DNA from: Desulfuromonadaceae bacterium
GTDB taxonomy: Bacteria > Desulfobacterota > Desulfuromonadia > Geobacterales > Pseudopelobacteraceae
Direction: 5' to 3'
Assembly: GCA_028712075.1 (NCBI GenBank)
Contig: JAQTQX010000005.1
Coordinates: 1-64,000 of the forward strand
DNA: 64,000 nt
Notes under the pieces: generated by a model
Database searches by the model: none
What the model was told of the DNA's origin: nothing
The model's input: the letters and a program-made list of their open reading frames with translations, nothing else
In this document: positions 1 to 8,437 of the stretch, piece after piece
Position numbering within the stretch: position 1 is the first letter of the stretch
Layout: each line of letters begins with the position of its first letter
Position numbers and translations under genes: made by a program

Positions 1-58
1 TCAACTTAACTGCTGAATCTTTGAATTCCTGAGTGTACTTCCTTCTGATCGTTGACAT
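1..58 (-). CDS. IS3-family transposase OrfA, N-terminal 19 codons (runs off window)
   Basis: Read on the minus strand, an ATG at 58-56 follows a good ribosome site (GGAGGTG at about 62-68) and opens a frame beginning MSTIRRKYTQEFKDSAVKL. This is the typical N-terminus of the helix-turn-helix OrfA protein of IS3-family elements, which binds the element ends and is usually fused by frameshift to the DDE transposase OrfB. Only the first 19 residues lie in the window, so the call rests on that signature and on the terminal sequence next to it. Confidence 0.7.
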   Translation of the reverse strand, partial: MSTIRRKYTQEFKDSAVKL

Positions 59-126
59 GAACACCTCCGTTGAGGGGTACTAAAACCCGCTCTTAAAAAT
101 GTGTCCATATATTTCTTACCACGTCA
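1..126 (-). mobile_element. Left end of an IS3-family insertion sequence
   Basis: The 68 bases before the OrfA start contain, on the minus strand, an end of the form TGA...AATATATGGACACA, similar to IS3-type terminal repeats (which carry TGGACAC inside the end). This places the outer tip near base 126. Directly beyond it the plus strand enters a PAS-domain frame in mid-domain, as expected if the element landed inside a gene. The other end and the target duplication are outside the window, so the exact tip is inferred. Confidence 0.55.
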
Positions 127-488
127 TTATCAGCTTCTGGAACAGAAGAGCAGAATTGATCTTCGGTCACTCGCCTACTGCGGCGACCGGTATGTCACTT
201 GATCTGATAATTCCTGAAAACCTGAGGGCACGGCACTGGGAAGGATACCGGCGGGTTATGGCCTCAGGAATTACAAAATATGAAACAGGGCTGCTCACTT
301 CACCCGGAATCCATAAGAACGGGACGCGTATTTCGCTGGAATTCAGTATGGTGCTGCTGTTTGACGAAGCAGGCAATATTCACGGCTGCGCATCAATTAT
401 GCGTAATGTAACAGAGCGCTGGTTTAAAGAGAAAGCGTTAAAGGAACAATTGAGCGCATGTGAAATGAAGTTGGCTGATTGCTCTTAG
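127..488 (+). pseudogene. PAS-domain sensor gene, 5' end removed by IS3 insertion
   Basis: From about base 127 the frame reads as a PAS domain from its first strand: ISFWNRRAELIFGH, then SLDLIIPENLRARHWEGYRR, a sensor strand near 300-380, and the closing RNVTER segment before a short helix. It ends at TAG 486-488 after about 120 native residues. The ATG at 99 and the following nine codons are IS-derived, so there is no native start or leader. PAS domains sense redox state, oxygen or ligands and usually regulate attached output domains. No output domain follows, so this is either the C-terminal PAS of a truncated protein or a small stand-alone PAS protein. Probably non-functional. Confidence 0.65.
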
Positions 489-607
489 CCCGTATATGAT
501 CACAACTAAACTATCTGTTCACGACTGCCTTGTGTGCTCCACATAGTCCGGTATTATTATCACAATCAATTGACCACGCACGCATTACGTAACAAAACGG
601 GTCCATC

Positions 608-970
608 ATGAGCATCAGCCGCAAAGAGTTCTTCCGCCAGGGCTTCCTCTCGTTAGGCAAAACGGCACTTGATCTGACCGCTGCGCTCGAGAAAAAAACG
701 ACTCTGGAAGATGGCTCTATTCAAGAACCAACTGCACCGCCGGAACCCCGTCCTGATATGGTGGCAGAAGCTTTAAACGCGCGCTGCCTGGCTCGAAACT
801 GCGGTTGTTTAGCCTGCGCTGAAAAATGTTCCGGGCGGGCCATCATGGTGATTCCAGGTACAGGAATCAGAATAGACCGATCTCGCTGCATCGGGTGAGG
901 CACCTGCGAATATGTCTGCCCTGTTGCGCCAAATGCTGTCATTCTGGTGCCGCGAAAGGTGGAGGGATGA
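608..970 (+). CDS. Small two-cluster ferredoxin-like protein with an in-frame TGA at a cluster cysteine (Sec candidate or nonsense mutation)
   Basis: The frame opens with a Tat-like leader (SRKEFFRQGF; RK in place of RR). It continues to a first cysteine cluster C60-x4-C65-x-C67-x2-C70-x3-C74 and a second one that reads CIG-(TGA)-GTCEYVCPV. The TGA at 896-898 sits exactly at the second cysteine of a CxxCxxCxxxCP [4Fe-4S] motif. The same frame then continues for 23 sensible codons to TGA 968-970, giving 120 residues with residue 97 encoded by TGA. A termination reading gives 96 residues and half a motif. TGC or TGT to TGA is a single change, so a nonsense mutation is possible; selA and selB in this same window make selenocysteine possible. 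The likely role is electron transfer in the periplasm or at the membrane, NapF-like. The partner is unknown. Confidence 0.6.
896..951 (+). promoter_or_regulatory. Possible bacterial SECIS element after TGA 896-898
   Basis: GGCACC at 899-904, directly after the TGA, can pair perfectly with GGTGCC at 946-951. GAAT (908-911) pairs with ATTC (941-944) above it. A small hairpin TTG-CGC-CAA (924-932) sits at the top, with a loop G 30 nt after the TGA. Bacterial SECIS elements lie immediately 3' of UGA and carry a G in a short apical loop roughly 16-37 nt downstream, so the spacing fits. The upper stem is only 3 bp and I could not compute folding energy, so this is a weak structural candidate. Confidence 0.3.
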
Positions 971-988
971 CAGGCCTCTTAAAGAATA

Positions 989-1852
989 TCACCAACTACG
1001 CGTTATTCTGCCACCAACAACTCGTTCGATACCACCATCATCTCGTGCAACTACCGGCTCGTCATAACACCCTGTTTGCTTGAACAGCCCAATAACTGCG
1101 GCTGATTGTTCAATGCCGATTTCAACAATCAGCCAGCCTTCATTATTCAGGTACGGGACCGCGCCAGGAATGAGCCTGCGATAAAAATCAAGTCCATCTA
1201 CTCCACCATCAAGTGCGATAATTGGGTCATATCCTTTCACTTCAGGGTCAAGCGTTGCGATGTCAGCTGTCGGTATGTAGGGAGGATTTGATACGATTAA
1301 ATCAAAGATACGATCGGCAACCGGCACAAATAGCGACCCCAGTACAAATGAAATTGTTGCACCATGTTTCAGGGCGTTCCTCTGTGCAACAGCCAATGCT
1401 GCGGCGGATATATCTGTTGCAGTAACGTTTGCGGCAGTGAAATAGTGCTGTAATGAGATGGCTATGCAGCCGCTTCCTGTACCTATTTCAAGGATTTCCC
1501 GGGCATGAGGCGCATTTTTTTGAGCTTCGTTAACAAGCACCTCAGTATCATAGCGGGGAATCAGTACATCAGCAGACACCTCGTATTCACGCCCCATGAA
1601 CTCCTGGCTTTTAAGAATATGCTGTAACGGTTCACGCTTTGCGCGCCGGGAAATCAAGGCGCGATATTCTGACAATTCCCGTTCATTCAGCGGCTTATCA
1701 TACGCAAGATAAAGCCCGACACGATCAAGTCCGGTAACAGCACAGAGCAGCCATTCAGCTTCCAGTCGAGCGTTTTCAACGCCTTTCGACAGTAAATAGT
1801 CTTTTGTCCAGCGTAAAATACGCAACACTGTCCATTGTTCTTCTGTTGCCAT
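989..1852 (-). CDS. prmC: Peptide chain release factor N5-glutamine methyltransferase
   Basis: PrmC (HemK) methylates the glutamine of the GGQ loop of RF1 and RF2 using S-adenosylmethionine. The protein shows the N-terminal helical release-factor-binding domain, the SAM loop EIGTGSGCIA, and the family catalytic motif NPPYIP, followed by DPEVKGYDP and LDGGVDGLDFYRR. I chose the ATG at 1852, preceded by GAGGAAAT at close spacing, over an upstream ATG eight codons earlier that lacks a ribosome site. The result is 287 residues, usual for the family. It lies downstream of nuoN on the same strand, separated by a hairpin, so it may be a readthrough gene of the nuo transcript. It converges on the ferredoxin gene with 18 bases between them. 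Confidence 0.93.
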   Translation of the reverse strand: MATEEQWTVLRILRWTKDYLLSKGVENARLEAEWLLCAVTGLDRVGLYLAYDKPLNERELSEYRALISRRAKREPLQHILKSQEFMGREYEVSADVLIPRYDTEVLVNEAQKNAPHAREILEIGTGSGCIAISLQHYFTAANVTATDISAAALAVAQRNALKHGATISFVLGSLFVPVADRIFDLIVSNPPYIPTADIATLDPEVKGYDPIIALDGGVDGLDFYRRLIPGAVPYLNNEGWLIVEIGIEQSAAVIGLFKQTGCYDEPVVARDDGGIERVVGGRITRSW

Positions 1853-1880
1853 TATTTCCTCAATATATATATCCAAATAG

Positions 1881-1910
1881 TAAGGGCGGCCTCTGCAGAG
1901 TCCGCCCTTA
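1881..1910 (-). terminator. Hairpin between nuoN and prmC
   Basis: TAAGGGCGG (1881-1889) and CCGCCCTTA (1902-1910) form a perfect 9-bp stem with a 12-nt loop right after the nuoN stop. There is no long T-run on the minus strand, so it is more likely a partial terminator or mRNA-stabilising hairpin at the end of the nuo operon than a strong terminator. Confidence 0.5.
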
Positions 1911-1935
1911 ATTATGGTTTATGTCAGACCTGCGA

Positions 1936-3393
1936 CTACAACAGTTTCACAGCCATCTGTGCGTACTGAAGAATAAACGAAGGAACGATGCCTGGGATAA
2001 CCGTGCCAGCAACAGCAATAATAAGAGCAAGCGCAACCGGAGCGGTAACGTGTACCCACTCGAACTCCTCAGTAGGTTCCTTCATGTACATGTATACCAT
2101 GATGCGGAGATAATAATATGCGGAAGCAGCACTGTTGAGTACACCGATAACTGCCAGCCAGATATAACCCTTCTGGACTGCACCGGCAAACAGATAGAAT
2201 TTACCGATAAATCCGGCTGCTGGCGGGACACCGGCCAATGAAAAGAGGAATATTGTCATAACGACAGCAAGAACCGGGCGTTTAAAGCCAAGACCGGCGA
2301 AATCCATAACATTTCCGTTGGTTTCCCCTTTTTTCGCAACAAGGATAACAATCGCAAAGGCCCCAATATTCATAAATGCATACGAAAGCATGTAGAACAG
2401 AATTCCGGAAGTACCGGTTCCGTTGCCGGCAGCAAAACCGACAAGCGCATACCCCGCATGTGCGATGGAGGAATACGCAAGAATACGTTTGATATTGTCC
2501 TGACGAAGTGCCGTAATATTACCGACTGTCATGGTCAATACAGCAAGCACCCAAAGGACCTGGCTCCATTCAACCTGCAATGTCGGCAAAGCAACCAGGA
2601 ACAAGCGCAGCAACGCTGCAAAACCGGCGGCCTTAGGACCTGCAGACATGAATGCGGTCATCGGAGTCGGCGCACCCTCATAAACATCTGGCGTCCACAT
2701 GTGAAATGGCGCTGCGGCAATCTTGAATGCAAAACCGGTCATCATGAGCAGCATACCGGCAACGAGCATGATGTTGGCAGACGGTAGTGTCATCTGACCA
2801 ACTATCACTGCTATTTTGTATAAACGCGTTGTACCGGTTGCACCATAAATCAGCGCCATACCATACAGGAGGAAGCCGGTAGAAAACGATCCCAGAAGAA
2901 AATACTTGAGACCCGCCTCATTTGATTTTCTGTTTGCACGGTTAAAACCAGCAAGCACGTAAAGTGATACTGACATGACTTCAAGACCAAGAAATATGGT
3001 CATAAGATCCGTGCCTGACGCCATCAGCATCATGCCAACCACTGTAAACAATATCAGCGGATACAGTTCGCCATGGTTACATCCTTCACGCTCCATATAC
3101 TGGTCTGAGATAAGAACAGCCAAACCGGCTGCAACCAGGAATGTCACCTTGAAGAATGTCGCGAAGTTATCAAGAACCACTGAGCCGCTAAAGCTCTCAA
3201 TGTGATTGCCCCACCCGGTTCCCACCAGAACAGCCGCCACAATGATACCAATGAAGCTGATATACGCCAAGAAGGATTTCTGCCCGCCAGGTGCAAAGAC
3301 ATTGATCAGCAGAAGAGCCATGGCAAGCACGGAGAGCACTATCTCCGGTAGAATCGGCGTCATATTGACGACTGGAATTGAAATCATGTCCAT
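1936..3393 (-). CDS. nuoN: NADH-quinone oxidoreductase subunit N
   Basis: One of the three antiporter-like membrane subunits of complex I, and the last gene of the nuo operon. The 485-residue protein is almost entirely hydrophobic with about 14 membrane helices. The antiporter family signature is visible: the FKIAAAPFHMWTPDVYEGAPTP loop with the channel lysine and proline, and the conserved lysine region DNIKRILAYSSIAHAGY. The start follows GGAGG at the right distance, and the gene is 36 bp downstream of nuoM. Length and order match standard 14-subunit operons. Confidence 0.95.
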   Translation of the reverse strand: MDMISIPVVNMTPILPEIVLSVLAMALLLINVFAPGGQKSFLAYISFIGIIVAAVLVGTGWGNHIESFSGSVVLDNFATFFKVTFLVAAGLAVLISDQYMEREGCNHGELYPLILFTVVGMMLMASGTDLMTIFLGLEVMSVSLYVLAGFNRANRKSNEAGLKYFLLGSFSTGFLLYGMALIYGATGTTRLYKIAVIVGQMTLPSANIMLVAGMLLMMTGFAFKIAAAPFHMWTPDVYEGAPTPMTAFMSAGPKAAGFAALLRLFLVALPTLQVEWSQVLWVLAVLTMTVGNITALRQDNIKRILAYSSIAHAGYALVGFAAGNGTGTSGILFYMLSYAFMNIGAFAIVILVAKKGETNGNVMDFAGLGFKRPVLAVVMTIFLFSLAGVPPAAGFIGKFYLFAGAVQKGYIWLAVIGVLNSAASAYYYLRIMVYMYMKEPTEEFEWVHVTAPVALALIIAVAGTVIPGIVPSFILQYAQMAVKLL

Positions 3394-3429
3394 CTAAAAT
3401 ATCCTCCGGTCGGATTGACTCGTTATTTG

Positions 3430-5064
3430 TTACTTTGCGTCGTGCGGATTAACAGCAGGTGCTGCCTGTGAAGCTGAAGGCGTTTCCATACCAGGGTGTC
3501 CCGGCGGCATTCCGTTTTCTTGATAGCCGGCAGGCATTTTCTGTGACACAGCCTCAACCGGCATAGTTTGTGCGTTTACCGGAGCAACGCGAACCTGAGC
3601 AACCAGTTTTTTGATCGCTGGGTCCATTTTGTCAATAAATGGTTTCGGGTAAAGTCCCATGAAAAATATCATGACAAGAAGTGGAACCATGATGGCTATT
3701 TCACGGGCATTCAAGTCAAGTAATTTCTGATTTTTTGGGTTATCAAGCTCGCCAAACATTACGCGCTGGAATACCCACAGCATGTACACCGCAGAAAGAA
3801 TGACCCCGCTGGTAGCAACAATTGTCCACCAACGTAACTGGCTTTCAAAGGCACCGAGGAGAATCAGGAATTCGCCAACAAAACCATTTGTCCCCGGGAG
3901 ACCGACTGAAGAGAATGTAACAATCATAAAGATTGTGGCAAATATCGGCATCTGTTTTGAAAGCCCGCCAAAGTCGGTTATCAATCGAGTATGGCGACGC
4001 TCGTAGATAAATCCGACGATAAGGAACAGTGCTCCGGTTGAAATACCATGATTAAGCATCTGCAGCATACCGCCGGTTATCCCTTCGACATTAAAGGCAA
4101 ATACGCCAAGCATGACAAAACCGAGGTGGGCAACTGACGAATACGCAACAAGTTTCTTGACATCTTCCTGCACCATGGCAACAAGAGCAGCATATATAAT
4201 ACCGATAACAGCAAGTGTAGCAATCAGTGGTGCAAACTTGTGTGCTGCGTCTGGAAAAAGAGGAATCGCAAAACGGACATAACCGTACGTACCCATTTTC
4301 AAAAGTACCGCTGCCAAAATAACAGAACCGGCTGTCGGTGCCTCGGTATGAGCGTCAGGTAACCACGTATGGAGAGGAAACATTGGCACTTTAATGGCAA
4401 ATGCAAAGGCAAAGGCAAGGAACAGCCATATCTGGGTAGCCATATCCAACTTGAGACTGAAGAAATTGAGCAGACCGAAATCCGTTATACCGGCCTCCAT
4501 ACCTTTGAAGTACAGGAAAATCAACGCAACCAGCATCAGCAGTGAGCCAACCATTGTGTATATGAAGAACTTGACAGCAGCATAAATCTTGTTCTTGCCA
4601 CCCCAGATACCAATCATGAAATACATCGGAATCAACATGACTTCCCAGAAAATATAAAACAAGAAAAGATCCAGAGAAATAAACGCGCCCAGCATGCCTG
4701 TTTCAAGAAGAAGCAGGCAGATCATGTACTCTTTAACTTTTTCTTCAACTGCCGTGTACGTTGAGAGAACCGCAATCGGCATAATAAACGTAGTAAGGAT
4801 TACGAGCCACAGGCTGATGCCGTCAACAGCAATGTTATAGCGCATGATAAATGGGCCGGCAGCAATCCAGGGAACATTCTCGGCGAATTGAAATTCGGCG
4901 TTGGCCTGGAATCCTGTCAGGATAATCAGTGACACCAGGAAAGTCACCACAGTTACCGCGAGGGTGACATTCCGAAGCACTCCCTTGCTGTCTTTCGGGA
5001 TGAACAGCAGCAGTAGGACACCCAGTATCGGCAGGAATGTCGTCAGGCTCAGTACGTTACTCAT
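3430..5064 (-). CDS. nuoM: NADH-quinone oxidoreductase subunit M
   Basis: Antiporter-like proton-pumping subunit of the complex I membrane arm, 544 residues with about 14 helices. Characteristic segments are FWEVMLIPMYFMIGIWGG (key glutamate in helix 5), IKVPMFPLHTWLPDAHTEAP, and the DVKKLVAYSSVAHLGFV lysine helix. The C-terminus beyond the last helix is long (about 60 residues), hydrophilic and rich in proline, alanine and methionine, which is longer than in most NuoM proteins. GGAGC precedes the ATG. It is 38 bp downstream of nuoL. Confidence 0.95.
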   Translation of the reverse strand: MSNVLSLTTFLPILGVLLLLFIPKDSKGVLRNVTLAVTVVTFLVSLIILTGFQANAEFQFAENVPWIAAGPFIMRYNIAVDGISLWLVILTTFIMPIAVLSTYTAVEEKVKEYMICLLLLETGMLGAFISLDLFLFYIFWEVMLIPMYFMIGIWGGKNKIYAAVKFFIYTMVGSLLMLVALIFLYFKGMEAGITDFGLLNFFSLKLDMATQIWLFLAFAFAFAIKVPMFPLHTWLPDAHTEAPTAGSVILAAVLLKMGTYGYVRFAIPLFPDAAHKFAPLIATLAVIGIIYAALVAMVQEDVKKLVAYSSVAHLGFVMLGVFAFNVEGITGGMLQMLNHGISTGALFLIVGFIYERRHTRLITDFGGLSKQMPIFATIFMIVTFSSVGLPGTNGFVGEFLILLGAFESQLRWWTIVATSGVILSAVYMLWVFQRVMFGELDNPKNQKLLDLNAREIAIMVPLLVMIFFMGLYPKPFIDKMDPAIKKLVAQVRVAPVNAQTMPVEAVSQKMPAGYQENGMPPGHPGMETPSASQAAPAVNPHDAK

Positions 5065-5102
5065 GAATTCGTGCTCCTTTATACAAAGTGCTAATAATTT
5101 TG

Positions 5103-7097
5103 TTATTTAAAAATGTAGTAGCCAAGCATTACGACAACGCCTAATGCCATGGAAAACGCATAATTATAAATGTAGCCAGACTGCATGTAACGGAAAATAC
5201 CACTGATTCCCATAACTACGTTAGCAACTCCATTAACGACACCATCAACAATCACTATATCAAAGCCCTTCCAGAGGAACTGGCCCAATGCTTTACAAGG
5301 ATTTACAAAAAGGAAGTCATACAGTTCGTCAACATACCATTTATTGTATACTGCACGGTGCAGGGCTGGGAATGTCGCCACAAACTTTCCAGGCAGTTCA
5401 GTGTTCTTAACATACATGGTGAATGCAGTTGCGATTCCGACCAGCGCGATAACAACCGAAAGTCCCATCAGGCCCCATTCAAGAGTATGACTCGGATGGG
5501 CTCCATGCTGCGCATATTTACTGCCGTATTCTGTTGCCAGCTCAAATACCGGCTCGAGCCAATGTTCGAAATAATTTGGGAGCATCCCGAAAATTTTTGG
5601 CATGCCAAGGTAACCACCAACTGCGGCAAGAACTCCGAGCACCATCAGAGGAATCGTGATGACAAGAGGCGATTCATGCAGATAACTCTTTGCTTCAGGT
5701 TTAATGCGGCACTCGCCGAAAAAGGTCATGAATACCAAACGGAACATGTAGAAGGCCGTGAGAAGAGCCGCTGCCGCGCCAATGCCCCACAGCACGATAT
5801 TTAAATTACCGTGGTAGGCATTAGAAAATGACATCCAAAGAATCTCATCCTTTGAAAAGAATCCGGAGAAACCGGGAATGCCCGAGATTGCAATTGTCGA
5901 CACAAGAAATGTAATAAATGTAATTGGCATCGCCTTGCGAAGTCCACCCATGTTGCGCATATCCTGTGCATCATCATGAGAGTGGATTTTATGCAGAGCA
6001 TGATGCATTGAGTGGATAACAGAGCCTGAGCCAAGGAACAGGCAGGCTTTAAAGAACGCATGGGTCATCAGGTGGAAGATACCGGCGGTAAATGCACCGA
6101 CTCCCATTGCCAGAAACATGTAGCCAAGCTGGGATACAGTTGAATATGCCAGAACACGTTTGATATCATTTTGTGCAGTACCAATTGTTGCAGCAAAAAT
6201 AGCCGTTGCAGCACCGACAACTGCAATAACCATCATCGTTTCTGGTGATTTTATGAACACGAAGCTCATCCTGCCGATCATGTAAACGCCAGCAGTAACC
6301 ATGGTAGCAGCATGGATAAGTGCAGAAACCGGTGTCGGGCCTTCCATAGCGTCAGGCAACCAGGTAAAGAGAGGTATCTGCGCAGACTTGCCGGTTGCAC
6401 CGACAAAGAAGCATAAGGTTGCGACTGTGACGACACCACCATATGGAAGCAGATGTGACGCAGCCTTAATTTCGGTAAAGTTAATAGTCCAGATATTGTG
6501 ATTGCTGCCGAACCACCAGTAAAGAGTGAACAGACCGATAAGGAAACCAAAGTCTCCGACGCGGTTCATGACAAAAGCTTTTTTTGCAGCATCGCCTGCC
6601 GATTTCTTGTGGAAATAGTAGCCGATCAGCAGATATGAACAGAGCCCGACGCCCTCCCACCCGATAAACATGACAAGCATATTGCTGCCGAGCACAAGCA
6701 GAAGCATTGACATACAGAAAAGGTTCAAATATGCAAAGAAACGATAAAAGCCTTCTTCACCATGCATGTAACCGATTGAATAGAGGTGTATCAATGAACC
6801 GACACCAGTAACGACCATGATCATTACACATGAAAGAGGGTCAACCAGGAACGCCATGTCTGCCTTGAAATTGCCACAATGAATCCATGGAAAGACCACT
6901 TTTTCAAATACTCTCTGCTCAGGCGGCAGACCGATCATCTGCATGAGAATTCCGCACGACACCAGGAATGAGAAGAAAATCATCAGCGTACCAATTCCGC
7001 CGATTACAGCCTCATTCTTGATCTTTTTCCCGAAGAGTCCGTTGATCAGGAACCCGATGAGCGGGAAGAGCGGGATTAGCCATACGTTGTCAAACAT
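5103..7097 (-). CDS. nuoL: NADH-quinone oxidoreductase subunit L
   Basis: Largest antiporter-like subunit of complex I, at the distal end of the membrane arm, with the long lateral helix at its C-terminus. The 664-residue sequence contains FIGWEGVGLCSYLLIGYYF, SAQIPLFTWLPDAMEGPTPV with the channel residues, the NDIKRVLAYSTVSQLGYM helix, and a histidine-rich stretch around HSMHHALHKIHSHDD as usual in NuoL. An AAGGAG site precedes the ATG. Length is slightly above the E. coli protein and typical for this group. Confidence 0.95.
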   Translation of the reverse strand: MFDNVWLIPLFPLIGFLINGLFGKKIKNEAVIGGIGTLMIFFSFLVSCGILMQMIGLPPEQRVFEKVVFPWIHCGNFKADMAFLVDPLSCVMIMVVTGVGSLIHLYSIGYMHGEEGFYRFFAYLNLFCMSMLLLVLGSNMLVMFIGWEGVGLCSYLLIGYYFHKKSAGDAAKKAFVMNRVGDFGFLIGLFTLYWWFGSNHNIWTINFTEIKAASHLLPYGGVVTVATLCFFVGATGKSAQIPLFTWLPDAMEGPTPVSALIHAATMVTAGVYMIGRMSFVFIKSPETMMVIAVVGAATAIFAATIGTAQNDIKRVLAYSTVSQLGYMFLAMGVGAFTAGIFHLMTHAFFKACLFLGSGSVIHSMHHALHKIHSHDDAQDMRNMGGLRKAMPITFITFLVSTIAISGIPGFSGFFSKDEILWMSFSNAYHGNLNIVLWGIGAAAALLTAFYMFRLVFMTFFGECRIKPEAKSYLHESPLVITIPLMVLGVLAAVGGYLGMPKIFGMLPNYFEHWLEPVFELATEYGSKYAQHGAHPSHTLEWGLMGLSVVIALVGIATAFTMYVKNTELPGKFVATFPALHRAVYNKWYVDELYDFLFVNPCKALGQFLWKGFDIVIVDGVVNGVANVVMGISGIFRYMQSGYIYNYAFSMALGVVVMLGYYIFK

Positions 7098-7152
7098 GTA
7101 AGACTCCTTTTATGCTATCATTAAACGTATTCGTAGGTGTTGAACTGCAGTA

Positions 7153-7455
7153 CTACCACTTCATAATGCTAACATCATCAACGTCAATTGATTCCTTGTT
7201 GTTGTAAAAAGCGATAATCAGAGCTAAACCAACAGCTGCTTCAGCGGCGGCTACCGTCATGATGAAGAAAACGAATATCTGGCCGTCCATATTGCCGAGA
7301 TGCCGGGAAAAAGCGACAAAAGACAGGTTCGCGGCATTAAGCATCATTTCAACACACATAAAGATTACTATGACATTCTTGCGTGTCAGAACACCGATTG
7401 TTCCGATTGCAAAGAGTATGGCGCTCATAATGAGATAACTGTTCAGGTTTTCCAT
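7153..7455 (-). CDS. nuoK: NADH-quinone oxidoreductase subunit K
   Basis: Small three-helix membrane subunit of complex I. The 100-residue protein has the two conserved membrane glutamates of the E-channel ([12 protein letters not shown] and the [12 protein letters not shown] helix) that relay protons between the quinone site and the antiporter subunits. It sits between nuoJ and nuoL with short gaps, and a purine-rich ribosome site (AGAGGG) precedes the ATG. Confidence 0.95.
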   Translation of the reverse strand: MENLNSYLIMSAILFAIGTIGVLTRKNVIVIFMCVEMMLNAANLSFVAFSRHLGNMDGQIFVFFIMTVAAAEAAVGLALIIAFYNNKESIDVDDVSIMKW

Positions 7456-7469
7456 GAAATTAGTCCCTC

Positions 7470-7973
7470 TTATATTTTTTTCTTGGCTAGAATAACAGCG
7501 CCGACAATTGCAACTAACAAAAGAATTGATGTAACCTCAAACGGGAGGAGAAAGTTTGTAAACATTTCCCGACCAATTAATTCTGTGTGCCCAAACTTCT
7601 GAATCATTTCTCCGCTGTATGGGCCGGTTGGCAGTGCTGCACGCCCCTTAACAATCACAATTATACTGTTCAGCACCGTAAAGAAGCCGATGATTGAGCC
7701 AAACACCAGTTTATGTGAATGCTTCTTTGATGAATCCACACGTATATTCAAAAGCATTATGGTAAAAACCATCAAAACCATAATCGCTCCTGCATATACC
7801 ATTACCTGTACTGCCGCCATGAACGGTGCATCAAGCATCACATAATAGGTGGCAAGGCAGAAAAAGGTCATAATGAGCGCAAGCGCACTATTGATAGGAT
7901 TTTTACAGGTGATCACCAGAATGGCCGATACAATTGCCACAAACGATATGATCAGAAAGAAAAGGGTTTCCAT
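7470..7973 (-). CDS. nuoJ: NADH-quinone oxidoreductase subunit J
   Basis: Five-helix membrane subunit of complex I, 167 residues. Recognisable by [43 protein letters not shown] across helices 2 and 3, whose central tyrosine/glycine region forms the pi-bulge helix implicated in coupling. It lies 14 bp upstream of nuoK and 14 bp downstream of nuoI, consistent with translational coupling in one transcript. An AAAGGAG site precedes the start. Confidence 0.94.
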   Translation of the reverse strand: METLFFLIISFVAIVSAILVITCKNPINSALALIMTFFCLATYYVMLDAPFMAAVQVMVYAGAIMVLMVFTIMLLNIRVDSSKKHSHKLVFGSIIGFFTVLNSIIVIVKGRAALPTGPYSGEMIQKFGHTELIGREMFTNFLLPFEVTSILLLVAIVGAVILAKKKI

Positions 7974-7987
7974 GTACTGCTCCTTTA

Positions 7988-8389
7988 TTACTTTTCTAAA
8001 AGACGTTCTTTTGAATAGACGAAGTCGCTACGCTTGTAGTTTGCCAGCTCGAATTCACCGGTCATTTTAAGAGCATCAACCGGGCATGCTTCGACACAAT
8101 ACCCACAAAATATGCAGCGCAACATGTCAATTTCGTACACAGATGCATATTTATCGTGATTTGCATCTTCTCCAGCCTCTACACGAATGCACTTGGCAGG
8201 GCATACCGTCGGGCAGAGATAGCAGGCGACACACTTGGCTTTGTTGTGAGACACCTTAAGACCATGCAAACCGCGAAATCTTTGGGCAACTTTCGGCCGT
8301 TCGTCCGGATACTGGAGCGTGACCGGTTTCTTGAAAAGATGCTCAAAAGTAATTTTCATTCCATGTAATATTGGCGTAATCGGATTCAT
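7988..8389 (-). CDS. nuoI: NADH-quinone oxidoreductase subunit I (2x[4Fe-4S])
   Basis: Peripheral-arm subunit carrying clusters N6a and N6b, which pass electrons towards NuoB. The two motifs are CVACYLCPTVCPAKC and CIFCGYCVEACPVDA, separated by about 39 residues. I chose the ATG at 8389, preceded by AAGGATGG at 7 nt, over an in-frame TTG six codons earlier. This gives 133 residues, on the short side for NuoI. Confidence 0.94.
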   Translation of the reverse strand: MNPITPILHGMKITFEHLFKKPVTLQYPDERPKVAQRFRGLHGLKVSHNKAKCVACYLCPTVCPAKCIRVEAGEDANHDKYASVYEIDMLRCIFCGYCVEACPVDALKMTGEFELANYKRSDFVYSKERLLEK

Positions 8390-8437
8390 GATTCCATCCT
8401 TGTTCAAGTAGTAGCGTGTTAAGTTACAAGTACTCCG

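Noticed and set aside
99-126. ATG at 99 as the start of the PAS protein
   Set aside because: These codons lie within the inferred IS3 end and do not resemble a PAS leader.
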